Assembly (NCBI GenBank): GCA_002835545.1 | Contig: PIZK01000010.1 | Location: 115,306 to 179,305 of the forward strand | Direction of reading: 5' to 3' | DNA length: 64,000 nt | DNA from: Alteromonadales bacterium alter-6D02 | GTDB lineage: Bacteria > Pseudomonadota > Gammaproteobacteria > Enterobacterales > Psychrobiaceae | Shown here: piece by piece, positions 44,612 through 53,680 of the stretch | How positions within the stretch are numbered: position 1 is the first letter of the stretch | How the letters are laid out: each line of letters opens with the position of its first letter | Made by a program: the position numbers and the translations under genes | The notes under the pieces: generated by a model | What the model saw: only the letters and a program-made list of their open reading frames with translations | Told to the model about the DNA's origin: nothing | Database searches by the model: none

Positions 44612-44720
44612 ATAATTTGCTTTATCCAATGACCGTTAAGAATGTCAGCCATGATGGTGAAATGAAAAACTTAGTTTAACGTGTAATTTTAGCTGATATC
44701 TAGGGTATAAATGAGGGATT

Positions 44721-45617
44721 ATGAGTACAACCTATTTAATAAAATTAAGTTCACTTACGTTATTAACGTTAATTGCTTTTGCAGCTAATTCAATATTGTG
44801 TCGACTGGCTTTAGATAGTAATACTATTGACCCATCAAGCTTTACCAGTATTCGTTTGTTATCTGGTGCATTCGTTTTGTTTATTATTATCCGTATTTGG
44901 AGTAGTAACCATTCGGCGAACGCGAAAGGAAGCTGGGTAGCGAGTTTGATGTTGTTTGTTTATGCCGCAACATTCTCTTATGCTTACCTTTCGTTAGACA
45001 CGGGGACTGGCGCGTTAGTTCTCTTTGGCTCCGTTCAAATAACGATGATTTTACTGTCTTTAATTGCAGGCACTCGTTTGCAGCTTAGTGAGTGGCTCGG
45101 TCTCGGTATCGCTTTCACAGGGTTTGTCTATTTGATTTTACCTGATGTCACCACACCCTCGCTGACGGGGTTTATCTTAATGACAATCGCTGGGATTTCG
45201 TGGGGTGTTTATACCTTAAAAGGTCGAGGGTCGGTAAATCCCTTGATGGACACGGCTTATAATTTTGTTCGAACAATTCCGTTTGTGTTGGTGTTGGCTA
45301 TTTTTACCCTTGATGATTTAATGCTGTCCTATGAGGGAGGCTTATTGGCATTAACGTCAGGGGCAATTACATCCGGTCTCGGTTACACAATTTGGTATAT
45401 AGTTCTTAGGGATTTAACACCTACCCAAGCGGCAGTTATTCAGTTGTCTGTGCCAGTGATTGCGGCTTTTGGTGGCGTAATTTTCGTTGCAGAATATATT
45501 ACACCTAGACTGATGATCGCCTCATTGTTAGTACTTGGCGGAATCTTCCTGGTGATATTAGGGAAACACTTTTACACTTTATCGATAACAAATGCCCGGT
45601 CAGATGCTGATCGTTAA
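44721..45617 (+). CDS. EamA/DMT-family transporter
   Basis: A 298-residue inner-membrane protein with ten predicted membrane helices in two EamA repeats. Typical DMT patterns are the opening LLTLIAFAANSILCRLAL, SSFTSIRLLSGAFVL, SLDTGTGALVLFGSVQITMILLS at the first repeat end, and ALTSGAITSGLGYTIWYIVLRDLTPTQAAVIQLSVPV in the second repeat. Most relatives export amino acids or other metabolites; the substrate cannot be named. It is alone with a GNAT gene 76 bases downstream. Confidence 0.85.
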   Translation: MSTTYLIKLSSLTLLTLIAFAANSILCRLALDSNTIDPSSFTSIRLLSGAFVLFIIIRIWSSNHSANAKGSWVASLMLFVYAATFSYAYLSLDTGTGALVLFGSVQITMILLSLIAGTRLQLSEWLGLGIAFTGFVYLILPDVTTPSLTGFILMTIAGISWGVYTLKGRGSVNPLMDTAYNFVRTIPFVLVLAIFTLDDLMLSYEGGLLALTSGAITSGLGYTIWYIVLRDLTPTQAAVIQLSVPVIAAFGGVIFVAEYITPRLMIASLLVLGGIFLVILGKHFYTLSITNARSDADR

Positions 45618-45693
45618 TTTTTGTGGATACGAGCGATCTGATAGTTTGTATCGTTGTTATACTGCTGTTTTAAATACGGTTAGATAGATAGAA

Positions 45694-46164
45694 ATGGTTA
45701 CCATAGAAGTATTAAATGAAGGACATGTTCCAGCAGTGCAAGCGATTTTTCTTGCGCCTGAGCAAGTTAAGTTTGCGCAAACATCTCAAGATTTTTTAGC
45801 CGATAACAATAATGATTGCCACCGTTTTGTCATTGTCTTTAAAGGACAGATTGTGGGTTTTTTTAAATTGGTTCTCAATTATTGTTTAACGCATGATTTT
45901 TGTTCCCCTAACGCGATAGGGTTGCGCTCTTTTGTTATCGACCAGTCAAAGCAAGGTCAGGGGATTGGCACTCAGGCTGTCAGCGCGTTAGGTTGTTACT
46001 TTTCCACACACTACTCTCAGTATCATTGTCTTTACTTAACGGTAAACTGTAAAAATCCAGCCGCATTTGAATGCTACTTACGGGGCGGTTTTCAAGACAC
46101 AGGAAAGCTTTATCTTGATGGCCCTGCTGGCCCACAGCGAATCATGTTTTTTAATCCCCTTTAA
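45694..46164 (+). CDS. GNAT-family N-acetyltransferase
   Basis: A 156-residue soluble acyltransferase. The GNAT motif A for acetyl-CoA is seen as IDQSKQGQGIGTQAVSALG, after a beta-strand (IVGFFKLVLN), and motif B follows as LTVNCKNPAAFECYLRGGF. The substrate may be a small molecule or an amino group on a protein; nothing in the sequence decides it. It starts at the ATG at 45694, downstream of the EamA transporter, possibly in the same transcript. Confidence 0.8.
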   Translation: MVTIEVLNEGHVPAVQAIFLAPEQVKFAQTSQDFLADNNNDCHRFVIVFKGQIVGFFKLVLNYCLTHDFCSPNAIGLRSFVIDQSKQGQGIGTQAVSALGCYFSTHYSQYHCLYLTVNCKNPAAFECYLRGGFQDTGKLYLDGPAGPQRIMFFNPL

Positions 46165-46281
46165 TCCTTAACTCAGGTGTTTTAGGTGAATGGGTTCGAC
46201 ATTTCATGTCTCAATCAGTAAACTCACGCAAAATTACAACATGAAATTAAATCGTTAATTTCAAATATAAGAGGATATTTT

Positions 46282-47688
46282 ATGGGTAGGTCGTTTAAAG
46301 TCCCACATACACTGGTTTTACTTTTGGCGATGATGTTTATCGCTCTTGTTGCTACGTGGGTTGTACCACAAGGTGCGTTTGAAACCGTTCAAACTGACAA
46401 TGGGCGCTCAGTGGTTGTTCCCGGCACTTATGCAAGCGTTGATGAGAAAACAGTACTAACACCTTGGGATTTTCTTAAAGCAATCCCTCGTGCGTTTGCT
46501 GCCGCTCAAGACATTATTTTCTTTGTTATGATTGTCGGTGGTGTGCTGGCGATTGCGCGAGCAACAGGGACAATAGATGCGCTTATCGGTCGATTACTTG
46601 AAAAACATGGCGAAACGCCACAGCGATTAGTTTTCGCTGTTATTTTCTTTTTTGCTTTAGCGTCAGGCACGATAGGAACCGCAGGAGAGTATATTCCTTT
46701 TGTGTTGATACTAGTCGCGCTTTGTAAGGCGATGCGACTTGATGCAATGACGGCAGTGGGCATGATCATTGCCGGTTATGGCATTGGTTATGGTGTCTCT
46801 GCATTTAACCCGTTTACCGTACTAATCGCTCAACAAATTGCGGAGGTACCCGTTTATTCAGGTTTATGGTTGCGTTTAGCGATCTTCTTACCTTTTGTAT
46901 TAATTGGTGTTCATCATGTTTGGCAATATACCCAACGTGTGATTGACGATCCTAATAAGTCATTAATGGTCGGAATCCCTTGTCCATTAAGTGGTCAGCC
47001 TGCCACCGACTACCCTAAATTGAACAAACGTCACTTAATGGTGCTTGCTAGCTTTTTAATTACCTTAGTCGTGGCTATTTGGGGTATCGCTACGAAGGGT
47101 TGGTATCTATATGAACTTGGTGGTCTTTTTGTTGCTTGGGGTCTGTTCACTGCATTTATTGGTAAATTGTCAGCTGATGATGCGGCAAACCGTTTTATTA
47201 CCGGTGTATCAGAGCTCGTCACTACAGCCATCCTTATTGGTGTGGCTCGTGGTATCGCGCTTATCCTAGAAGATGGCCAAATCTTACACAGTATTGTTCA
47301 TGGCTTGTCATTACCATTGTCTCATGTGCCTGCTGAAATTTCAGCGGTGGGTATGTTGGTGATTCAAACATTATTAAATACGTTTATTCCATCAGGTTCG
47401 GGTCAGGCTTATGTCACTATGCCATTAATGGCTCCGCTAGGTGATTTAGTGGGTGTACCTCGCCAAGTGGCTGTATTGGCTTATCAGTTTGGTGACGGTT
47501 TCTCGAATATGATTGTCCCGACTAATGCCGTTTTAATGGGTATCTTAGGTATTGCTGGTGTTCCATATAGCCAGTGGTTTAAGTTTTGTGTCCCACTGTT
47601 AGTTAAACTAATGGCGGCGGCAGCCTTGGTATTAATTGCGGCAACATTCTTTGGTTATGGTTTGGCTGTACAGCCTCAAATTGGATAG
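46282..47688 (+). CDS. YfcC-family transporter (DcuC/ArsB-like superfamily)
   Basis: A 468-residue inner-membrane protein with about twelve membrane segments. The start FKVPHTLVLLLAMMFIALVATWVVPQGAF is characteristic of the YfcC/C4-dicarboxylate anaerobic carrier-like family, and the two re-entrant loops read GTIGTAGEYIPF and IPSGSGQAYVTMPLMAPL. Members are predicted to move basic amino acids or short-chain carboxylates; direct data are few. AGAGGA lies 8 bases before the ATG. It is transcribed alone and ends in a terminator at 47741-47774. Confidence 0.82.
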   Translation: MGRSFKVPHTLVLLLAMMFIALVATWVVPQGAFETVQTDNGRSVVVPGTYASVDEKTVLTPWDFLKAIPRAFAAAQDIIFFVMIVGGVLAIARATGTIDALIGRLLEKHGETPQRLVFAVIFFFALASGTIGTAGEYIPFVLILVALCKAMRLDAMTAVGMIIAGYGIGYGVSAFNPFTVLIAQQIAEVPVYSGLWLRLAIFLPFVLIGVHHVWQYTQRVIDDPNKSLMVGIPCPLSGQPATDYPKLNKRHLMVLASFLITLVVAIWGIATKGWYLYELGGLFVAWGLFTAFIGKLSADDAANRFITGVSELVTTAILIGVARGIALILEDGQILHSIVHGLSLPLSHVPAEISAVGMLVIQTLLNTFIPSGSGQAYVTMPLMAPLGDLVGVPRQVAVLAYQFGDGFSNMIVPTNAVLMGILGIAGVPYSQWFKFCVPLLVKLMAAAALVLIAATFFGYGLAVQPQIG

Positions 47689-47740
47689 AAACCATTAAAG
47701 GAAGTGATTCAGCTTTCTTGGTAAATATCAATTGAGATAA

Positions 47741-47774
47741 AACCAGCAGTGCTTCGTACTGTTGGTTTTTTTTT
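47741..47774 (+). terminator. Rho-independent terminator of the YfcC-type gene
   Basis: AACCAGCAGT pairs with ACTGTTGGTT (one G-U) around a loop of about eight bases, followed by nine T residues. Confidence 0.85.
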
Positions 47775-47806
47775 GAGACTAAAAAAATCATTTATTACGA
47801 TGGAAT

Positions 47807-47820
47807 ATGATGTAAATCAA
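47807..47820. promoter_or_regulatory. FNR/EtrA-like binding site upstream of the cytochrome c gene
   Basis: ATGAT-GTAA-ATCAA differs from the FNR consensus TTGAT-N4-ATCAA at one base. It lies 141 bases before the cytochrome c ATG, so it might control that gene under low oxygen. No promoter elements were fixed relative to it. Confidence 0.4.
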
Positions 47821-47961
47821 AGCACAGTTTAGCCATTGTTTGACTATTTTATGCCCTGATACTTTGTAGGTATGCCTATTCATCCTTAAGAGTTACATCT
47901 GCTGATTGCAATAGTGAATATACTAGTTAATGAGCAATTAGTAATATAAAGGGGAATAAAA

Positions 47962-48345
47962 ATGAACAAAAAAATGTTAGGCTTAGTTGTACTTGCTGCT
48001 TCTGTATCTTTTACTTCGGTAGCAAAAGATTCTAGCAACGTGATGATGCAAGCAGCTGGGGCTGAGATCTTTAAAAAGTGTAGTGCGTGTCATTCCACTG
48101 ATAGTAGTAAAAATGCTTTTGGTCCTGATTTGACAGGGGTGGTGAACCGTAAATCTGCGTCACTACCACGTTTCGCTTATTCAGATGCACTACGTAAATC
48201 TGGCTTAGTTTGGACCGAAGCAAATCTGCGTCGTTGGATTGCTGGAAATGACATTCTAGTTCCGGGCACTCGTATGCGTCATGTTCAAATTACGGATGCG
48301 GCAGAGCAAGATTATTTATTGGCTTACCTTAAGTCATTAAAATAG
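47962..48345 (+). CDS. Periplasmic c-type cytochrome (class I)
   Basis: A 127-residue precursor with a signal peptide (KKMLGLVVLAASVSFTSVA, cleaved before KDSS) and one heme-binding CxxCH motif, C40-SA-C43-H44. The sixth ligand is probably M105 in PGTRMRHV, and the pattern FGPDLTGVVNRKSA is typical of class I cytochromes of the c2/mitochondrial-like type. It would carry electrons in the periplasm between respiratory complexes. It is monocistronic with an AAGGGGAA ribosome site and an FNR-like site upstream. Confidence 0.88.
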   Translation: MNKKMLGLVVLAASVSFTSVAKDSSNVMMQAAGAEIFKKCSACHSTDSSKNAFGPDLTGVVNRKSASLPRFAYSDALRKSGLVWTEANLRRWIAGNDILVPGTRMRHVQITDAAEQDYLLAYLKSLK

Positions 48346-48663
48346 ATTTTAAATAAGGCAGTATCATTAGAAGTTACTCTATGACTGCCTTGTTTCATTG
48401 TGTTTACATCCATTATGTTTAATTCTTAGAAATATGTGAAAGCGTTACTCACTTTTAACTCACTTACAAATTTACTTGGTATCACCTCAATTGAGCGTTA
48501 AGTACTTTGTTCTCTTCACCCCCCCTTTATTACTACTCATCGACGATATAACCGCTAAAGGTAGTAAAACTGTTAAAAAATTAGAGTAAAGGTTTTAATC
48601 TGTAGATTGTCCCTGTAGAATGTGTGCCTTTTAAAATAAGCAATAACTGCGAAGGGATATGGT
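48346..48663. other. Intergenic region after the cytochrome c gene
   Basis: About 320 AT-rich bases. AAGGCAGT (48355-48362) pairs with ACTGCCTT (48384-48391) across a 21-base loop; the tail GTTTCATT is a weak T-run, so it may be the cytochrome c terminator. The rest must hold the promoter of the nucleotidyltransferase gene. Confidence 0.4.
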
Positions 48664-49551
48664 TTGTCGCCTAGTTTAATTGTATTAGCGGCGGGGTTAG
48701 GTAGCCGTTTTGGTAGTAGTAAACAACTTGAGCCCCTTGATGGCTTAAATAAAACCATCATGGAATTGAGCATTTTAGATGCCCACCTGGCAGGGGTTGA
48801 GCATTGCATTCTTGTTATAAACCAGGCGATAAAAGCAGATGTTGAGCGCCTCGTTTTACCTCGATTGCCAAAAGGCATCTCTGTTGATTTAGCGGTTCAA
48901 TCTATTACAGATGTTCCTAAGCAGTTTGCTGGCTTAGCACAGGCCCGCACTAAACCATGGGGTACAGGGCAAGCTTTATTGGCTGCAAAGCCTTTCTTTA
49001 AAGAAAAAGCGATTGTGATTACTGCTGATGATTTTTATGGACGCCATGCATTTAAACAATTAGTGTCGCACATTGCACAGTCTGATGACTGGTCAATGCT
49101 AGCTTACCCAATTACGCATACATTGTCGCAAAGCGGCGGGGTTAATCGAGGTTTATGTCAGGTTGACCAATTTGGTTATCTTGAGCGAGTGACCGAGTGT
49201 CTAAATATAACACAGACACCGTTAGGCCTTGTCGGAGAGCTCCCTGAAGGGAGTGGTGGACAGCCGGTTAATGTAGATCAAACGGCACTAGCATCAATGA
49301 CTATCTGGGGAATTGATAGTTTATTGATGGAACGTTTGGCGGATAATTTTTCACATTTTTTGTCATATTATGACAGCGCTGTCGGTGGTGAGTTTTTTTT
49401 ACCAGACCAAATACAGTTAGTAATTGATAAAAAGTTAAAGCAAGTTAGGGTTCTAACTGCTCAAGATTCTTGGTTAGGTATAACCTATCGTAGTGATTTA
49501 GCACAGGTTAGTGCGCAGTTACAGAAACTATATAAGAACATCAAGGAGTAA
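48664..49551 (+). CDS. Sugar-1-phosphate nucleotidyltransferase-like protein
   Basis: A 295-residue soluble protein with the NTP-transferase signature near its N-terminus (LAAGLGSRFGSSKQLEPL, residues 7-24) and the metal/nucleotide motif ITADDFYG about residue 120. These fit a pyrophosphorylase that joins a sugar-1-phosphate to a nucleotide. The start is TTG at 48664, with AAGGGA at a good distance; no ATG is in frame. It lies 24 bases upstream of an N-acetylhexosamine kinase-like gene, so its natural substrate is probably a HexNAc-1-phosphate and its product UDP-HexNAc. That assignment is inferred from context. Confidence 0.75.
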   Translation: MSPSLIVLAAGLGSRFGSSKQLEPLDGLNKTIMELSILDAHLAGVEHCILVINQAIKADVERLVLPRLPKGISVDLAVQSITDVPKQFAGLAQARTKPWGTGQALLAAKPFFKEKAIVITADDFYGRHAFKQLVSHIAQSDDWSMLAYPITHTLSQSGGVNRGLCQVDQFGYLERVTECLNITQTPLGLVGELPEGSGGQPVNVDQTALASMTIWGIDSLLMERLADNFSHFLSYYDSAVGGEFFLPDQIQLVIDKKLKQVRVLTAQDSWLGITYRSDLAQVSAQLQKLYKNIKE

Positions 49552-49575
49552 CCGTACAGGTTACAGGTAGCAATA

Positions 49576-50646
49576 ATGACGTATCAACAACAAGCAAACG
49601 CATTGTCTACGCAATATGGATTAGGCGAAGACGGAATAAGCATTAAGCCAATTGGTAATGGCCACATTAACACCACACTGCTATTACAGTCAGGTAACAA
49701 AGGCATTGTGGTGCAAAAACTAAATACTCAAGTATTCCCTGATGTTCAAGGGTTAGTTAATAATGCCCGTAAAATTGAAGCCCATTTAACTGAAAAACGC
49801 AATAATGCGCAATATAATCTAGAGATTATTAAGCATGTTGAGAGTAAAGATAATCAGTATTTGGTGGATCTGGATAATGAGTGTTGGCGAGCACTAGAGT
49901 TCATCGGCGGTAGTTTCAGTGAAGATGTCGTTGAAAACGCAGAACAAGCTACGATTGCTGCTAATGCCTTTGGTCAGTTTGCCGCAGCCCTTAATGATTT
50001 TGACGCTCATCAGTTAGTTACTGTGATCCCAGAATTTCATAATTTAGCGATGCGTGTCTCCCAGCTGCAAGATAAGATTTTGGCTGATAACGTAGCTCGT
50101 TTAGCTAGCTGTCAAACAGAAGTTGACTTTTGTATCGCTCAACAGTCGTTACTGGATGAGCTAGCGAGAGTGTGTCCTGACTTGCCGTTACGTGCTTGCC
50201 ACAATGATACGAAAATTAATAACATGTTATTTTGTACGACCACCAAAAAAGCAAAAGCGGTGATTGATCTTGATACCTGTATGTCCGGCTACTGGATGTT
50301 TGATTTTGGTGATATGGTACGTACATTCTGTTCTCCTGAAGCTGAAGACTCAACTAACTTAGCCAATGTTGAAGTAAGAGAAGAGATCTTTCAGGCCATT
50401 GTTGAAGGCTATGTCGCGCCACTAAAAGATGTGTTAACCGACGCTGAATTAGAAAGTTTTTGGCTGGGCGCAAAAGTGATGTGTTTTATGATAGGCGTGC
50501 GCTTTTTAACTGATTACCTTGATGGTGATAACTATTTCTCGATTAAATACCCTGAGCATAACCTTGACAGAGCCCGCAATCAGTTTGCACTCTATCAGAG
50601 CCTGTTGGCAAAAGAGTCCGTGTTAAAACCGGCATTGTTGAAATAA
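49576..50646 (+). CDS. Aminoglycoside-phosphotransferase-fold kinase, N-acetylhexosamine 1-kinase (NahK)-like
   Basis: A 356-residue cytosolic kinase of the APH fold. The catalytic loop is CHNDTKINNMLF with D211, and the metal-binding DxD region is AVIDLDTCMSGYWMFDFGD; both match NahK of bifidobacteria (HNDTKLNN; VIDLDTVMPG). The N-terminal NGHINTTLLL and VVQKLNTQVFPDVQGL stretches also fit. NahK phosphorylates GlcNAc or GalNAc at the 1-OH. With the upstream nucleotidyltransferase it would convert a free HexNAc to UDP-HexNAc without the usual 6-phosphate path. The terminator at 50660-50686 ends this two-gene unit. Confidence 0.78.
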   Translation: MTYQQQANALSTQYGLGEDGISIKPIGNGHINTTLLLQSGNKGIVVQKLNTQVFPDVQGLVNNARKIEAHLTEKRNNAQYNLEIIKHVESKDNQYLVDLDNECWRALEFIGGSFSEDVVENAEQATIAANAFGQFAAALNDFDAHQLVTVIPEFHNLAMRVSQLQDKILADNVARLASCQTEVDFCIAQQSLLDELARVCPDLPLRACHNDTKINNMLFCTTTKKAKAVIDLDTCMSGYWMFDFGDMVRTFCSPEAEDSTNLANVEVREEIFQAIVEGYVAPLKDVLTDAELESFWLGAKVMCFMIGVRFLTDYLDGDNYFSIKYPEHNLDRARNQFALYQSLLAKESVLKPALLK

Positions 50647-50659
50647 ATATTCAGTAACA

Positions 50660-50686
50660 AAAAGGCAGCCTTCGCTGCCTTTTTTA
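50660..50686 (+). terminator. Rho-independent terminator of the kinase gene
   Basis: AAAAGGCAGC pairs with GCTGCCTTTT around CTTC and runs into six T residues, 14 bases after the stop. Confidence 0.93.
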
Positions 50687-50776
50687 TTGCGTATTTTACT
50701 TTGCTGGCCACCAGTTTCACTATACAATTTATTCCATTAATTCAATACCATTACAATAATAATTAGAGAACGAGTT

Positions 50777-52156
50777 ATGAAACATTTAAATCGCCGTGAC
50801 TTCTTAAGAGCAGCTACTGCTACCGCTGCTGCTGGTTTAGTGGCTGGTTGTGCAACCACCAACCCTCAATCTGCAAATATATGGACGCCAAAGCAGCAAG
50901 GGCAGTCAGTCATTGGTTTAATTGCACCTAAAATGGATGTAGTACGTGTTGGTTTTATTGGTGTTGGTCAGCGTGGTTATGGTCATGTTAAGCGTATGAG
51001 CTATATTGATGGTGCCGAAATTGTCGCTATAGCCGATCCTCATCAAGAGGTGCTTGAACGCTCTTCGAAGTTTTTAACCGATAATGGCCACCAACAGCCT
51101 GCGCTTTATGGCGGTGGTGATTATGCCTATCGCGAAATGCTAAATCGTCAAGATATTGATATCGTGATTATTTCAACACCATGGAAATGGCATGCTCCCA
51201 TGGCTATCGACACGATGGAAAGCGGTAAACATGCATTTGTTGAAGTGCCGCTAGCGGTAACGGTTGAAGAGATGTGGGCAATTGTTGATACTGCTGAACG
51301 TACTCAAAAGAACTGTATGATGATGGAAAACGTCAATTACGGCCGTGATGAATTAATGGTACTTAATATGGTACGCCAAGGCCTGTTTGGCGAATTATTG
51401 CACGGTGAAGCGGCCTATATCCATGAGTTACGTTGGCAGATGAAAGAGATTGATCATAAAACGGGCTCGTGGCGTACACAGTGGCACGCAAAACAAAATG
51501 GTAACCTTTATCCGACCCATGGTTTAGGCCCTGTGTCGCAATACATGAATATTAACCGTGGTGATCGTTTTGATTATTTAACTTCGGTGAGTTCGCCTGC
51601 ATTAGGGCGTGCTGCTTATGCTAAACGAGAGTTTGCTGCGGATCATCAACGCAACCAACTAAAATATATTAATGGTGATATGAGCACTACGCTGATCAAA
51701 ACTGTTAACGGGCGAAGCATCATGGTGCAACATGATACAACGACCCCACGCCCTTACTCGCGCCATAATTTAATTCAAGGTACTAATGGTGTGTTTGCTG
51801 GATTCCCTAATCGTATTGCATTGGAAGAAGGGGGCAGTGGTAATTTCCATGAGTGGGATTATGAGATGGACGCTTGGTATGATAAATATGATCACCCCTT
51901 ATGGCAAAAGATGGGTAAAGAAGCCGAACGTAATGGCGGTCATGGCGGTATGGATTTCTTGATGTTCTGGCGCATGATTTATTGTTTACGCAACGGTGAA
52001 GCGCTTGATCAAGATGTATATGACGGCGCAGCATGGTCGGTTATTACTCCATTGAGTGCACAATCGGTGAATAACCGTAGTCAATCTGTTGATATACCTG
52101 ACTTTACTCGTGGCGCTTGGAAAAATGCAACGCCGTTGGGAATAGTTGGTGCTTAA
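50777..52156 (+). CDS. GH109-family glycosidase, exported (alpha-N-acetylgalactosaminidase-like)
   Basis: A 459-residue protein with a twin-arginine signal, NRRDFLRAA, followed by a lipobox-like LVAGC (C25), so it is probably a Tat-exported lipoprotein. The NAD-binding site is GFIGVGQRG (G62, G64, G67). The family stretch [19 protein letters not shown] and the Gfo/Idh/MocA fold place it in GH109, whose known member from Elizabethkingia removes alpha-linked GalNAc using bound NAD+. The E/H pattern of the active site (HAFVEVPLA) is present. Released GalNAc could feed the kinase upstream. It has its own promoter region after the terminator at 50660-50686. Confidence 0.88.
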   Translation: MKHLNRRDFLRAATATAAAGLVAGCATTNPQSANIWTPKQQGQSVIGLIAPKMDVVRVGFIGVGQRGYGHVKRMSYIDGAEIVAIADPHQEVLERSSKFLTDNGHQQPALYGGGDYAYREMLNRQDIDIVIISTPWKWHAPMAIDTMESGKHAFVEVPLAVTVEEMWAIVDTAERTQKNCMMMENVNYGRDELMVLNMVRQGLFGELLHGEAAYIHELRWQMKEIDHKTGSWRTQWHAKQNGNLYPTHGLGPVSQYMNINRGDRFDYLTSVSSPALGRAAYAKREFAADHQRNQLKYINGDMSTTLIKTVNGRSIMVQHDTTTPRPYSRHNLIQGTNGVFAGFPNRIALEEGGSGNFHEWDYEMDAWYDKYDHPLWQKMGKEAERNGGHGGMDFLMFWRMIYCLRNGEALDQDVYDGAAWSVITPLSAQSVNNRSQSVDIPDFTRGAWKNATPLGIVGA

Positions 52157-52186
52157 CTCATACTCATTGCTCAGCAGTTAATGGAT

Positions 52187-52211
52187 GCCGCGATACTCTC
52201 GCGGCTTTTTT
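52187..52211 (+). terminator. Rho-independent terminator of the GH109 gene
   Basis: GCCGCGA pairs with TCGCGGC around TACTC, followed by six T residues. Confidence 0.9.
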
Positions 52212-52320
52212 ATGAGAAATAAACAACTTATTCTACTTTAGCCTAATCTCAAGATATAAAATGGTTCACTTAAACGCTATACTAGACAGTAATTATCGTT
52301 AGTTATCTCAAGGGGCATAC

Positions 52321-53349
52321 GTGTTTTCATATTTTCAAGGTCAAGATTTCTTATCATTTACACGTCAAAACGAATGGGATATCGAACAACCGTTATCCTT
52401 TACTTTGGATAATGGAACACAGGTTGCGGTGTGGGATACTGGGGTTATTGTTTTTGAGCCAATAGAGGCAAAAAATCATGACGTCATTTTATCATGTGGT
52501 GTTCACGGGAACGAAACCGGCCCAATTGAACTGTGTAATAAATTCGTGTCGCAAATCCTAACTGGCGAATTAATACTAACAACTCGTGTCATGTTCTTAT
52601 TTGGTAATCCAGCATCGATGAATATTGGTCAGCGTTTTGTCGAAGAAAACATGAACCGTTTGTTTAGTGGTGCGCATTCCAAAGCGCCGGGTTTAATAAA
52701 CCGTGAGCGCATCAGAGCAAAAAAATTAGAGCAGTATGTAGCTCGCTTTTATAATGAGTCTGAGCGAGCTGATGTTAGCCGAATTCATTATGACTTACAC
52801 ACAGCAATTCGAGGTTCGAAAAATGAAAAATTTGCTGTGTACCCTTATCTTGGGCAACGTGATTATTGTAAAGAACAGCTACAAATTATGCTTGCGAGTG
52901 GTGTTAACACTATTTTGCTTTCAAATGCGCCGACAACGACTTTTAGTTATTTCTCTTCCGCACAATTTGGTGCTCACGCTTTCACCGTCGAGCTAGGTAA
53001 AGTTAGACCATTTGGTGAGAATGACATGACTCGATTTATTGAGATAGAACAGACATTAAAAGCAATGATCACTGGACAAGAACTTGGTCTTGCAAACTAT
53101 GATGAAAGCGACTTCAATTTATTTAAAGTGCACCGTGCAATTGATAAGCACGCTGATGATTTTAAATTTTACTTTGCTGATGATGTTGTTAATTTCACAA
53201 GCTTCCCTGTGGGCTTCTTACTCGCTAGCGAAGGAGAGAAGCAGTATAAAATAGAGCAAGAGGGTGAGGCGATTGTTTTCCCAAATGCGAATGTAGCCAA
53301 TGGTAATAGAGCCGTATTAATGGTGGTTCCGACTGAGTTACCAAACTAA
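52321..53349 (+). CDS. astE: AstE, succinylglutamate desuccinylase
   Basis: A 342-residue zinc carboxypeptidase-like enzyme that splits N-succinylglutamate into succinate and glutamate, the last step of the AST arginine pathway. The zinc ligands are H62 and E65 (GVHGNETGPIE) and H160 (YDLHTAIRGS); FTVELGKVRPFG carries the C-terminal catalytic glutamate. Start is a GTG at 52321 preceded by AAGGGG. The other ast genes are not in the window, which is a usual arrangement in some Alteromonadales where astE is separate. A strong terminator follows. Confidence 0.92.
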   Translation: MFSYFQGQDFLSFTRQNEWDIEQPLSFTLDNGTQVAVWDTGVIVFEPIEAKNHDVILSCGVHGNETGPIELCNKFVSQILTGELILTTRVMFLFGNPASMNIGQRFVEENMNRLFSGAHSKAPGLINRERIRAKKLEQYVARFYNESERADVSRIHYDLHTAIRGSKNEKFAVYPYLGQRDYCKEQLQIMLASGVNTILLSNAPTTTFSYFSSAQFGAHAFTVELGKVRPFGENDMTRFIEIEQTLKAMITGQELGLANYDESDFNLFKVHRAIDKHADDFKFYFADDVVNFTSFPVGFLLASEGEKQYKIEQEGEAIVFPNANVANGNRAVLMVVPTELPN

Positions 53350-53680
53350 CTGCTCCACCTGCATTAAAAGCGTGTTAAGAAGAGAACTGTAAACCTAGTG
53401 TTACAGTTCTTTTTTTTTTAGTCGCTAAAACTAAAGTCTCAATGGCTCGATTATCTTGTCTCAGCGTTTACGTAAAGGTAAAGTGATAGAAAAATAAGCT
53501 GGCTTTAATGTTAAGCAACTCCGTTGCTAACTGATTGAGTTGTTATGCGAGTAGGCCGTCAGGGTCATAGATTTGTAATAGCAATTTACTCAAATAAGAC
53601 AGGAAAGCTGACTTATCATGATTAATACTAAAGTGATGCCAATTAATTAAGATCGGTAATCCAATAAATCAAGGACCATC
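53350..53680. other. Intergenic region between astE and the bkd operon
   Basis: About 330 bases. The left end is the astE terminator. A loose inverted repeat GTTAAGCAAC/GTTGCTAAC lies at 53510-53531, which could be an operator for bkd. The bkd promoter should lie within the last 150 bases. Confidence 0.4.
53383..53419 (+). terminator. Rho-independent terminator of astE
   Basis: AGAACTGTAA pairs with TTACAGTTCT around an eight-base loop, followed by nine T residues. Confidence 0.9.

Noticed and set aside
48355-48391. Possible terminator after the cytochrome c gene
   Set aside because: The 21-base loop and poor T-run make it weak; kept only as a note on the intergenic region.
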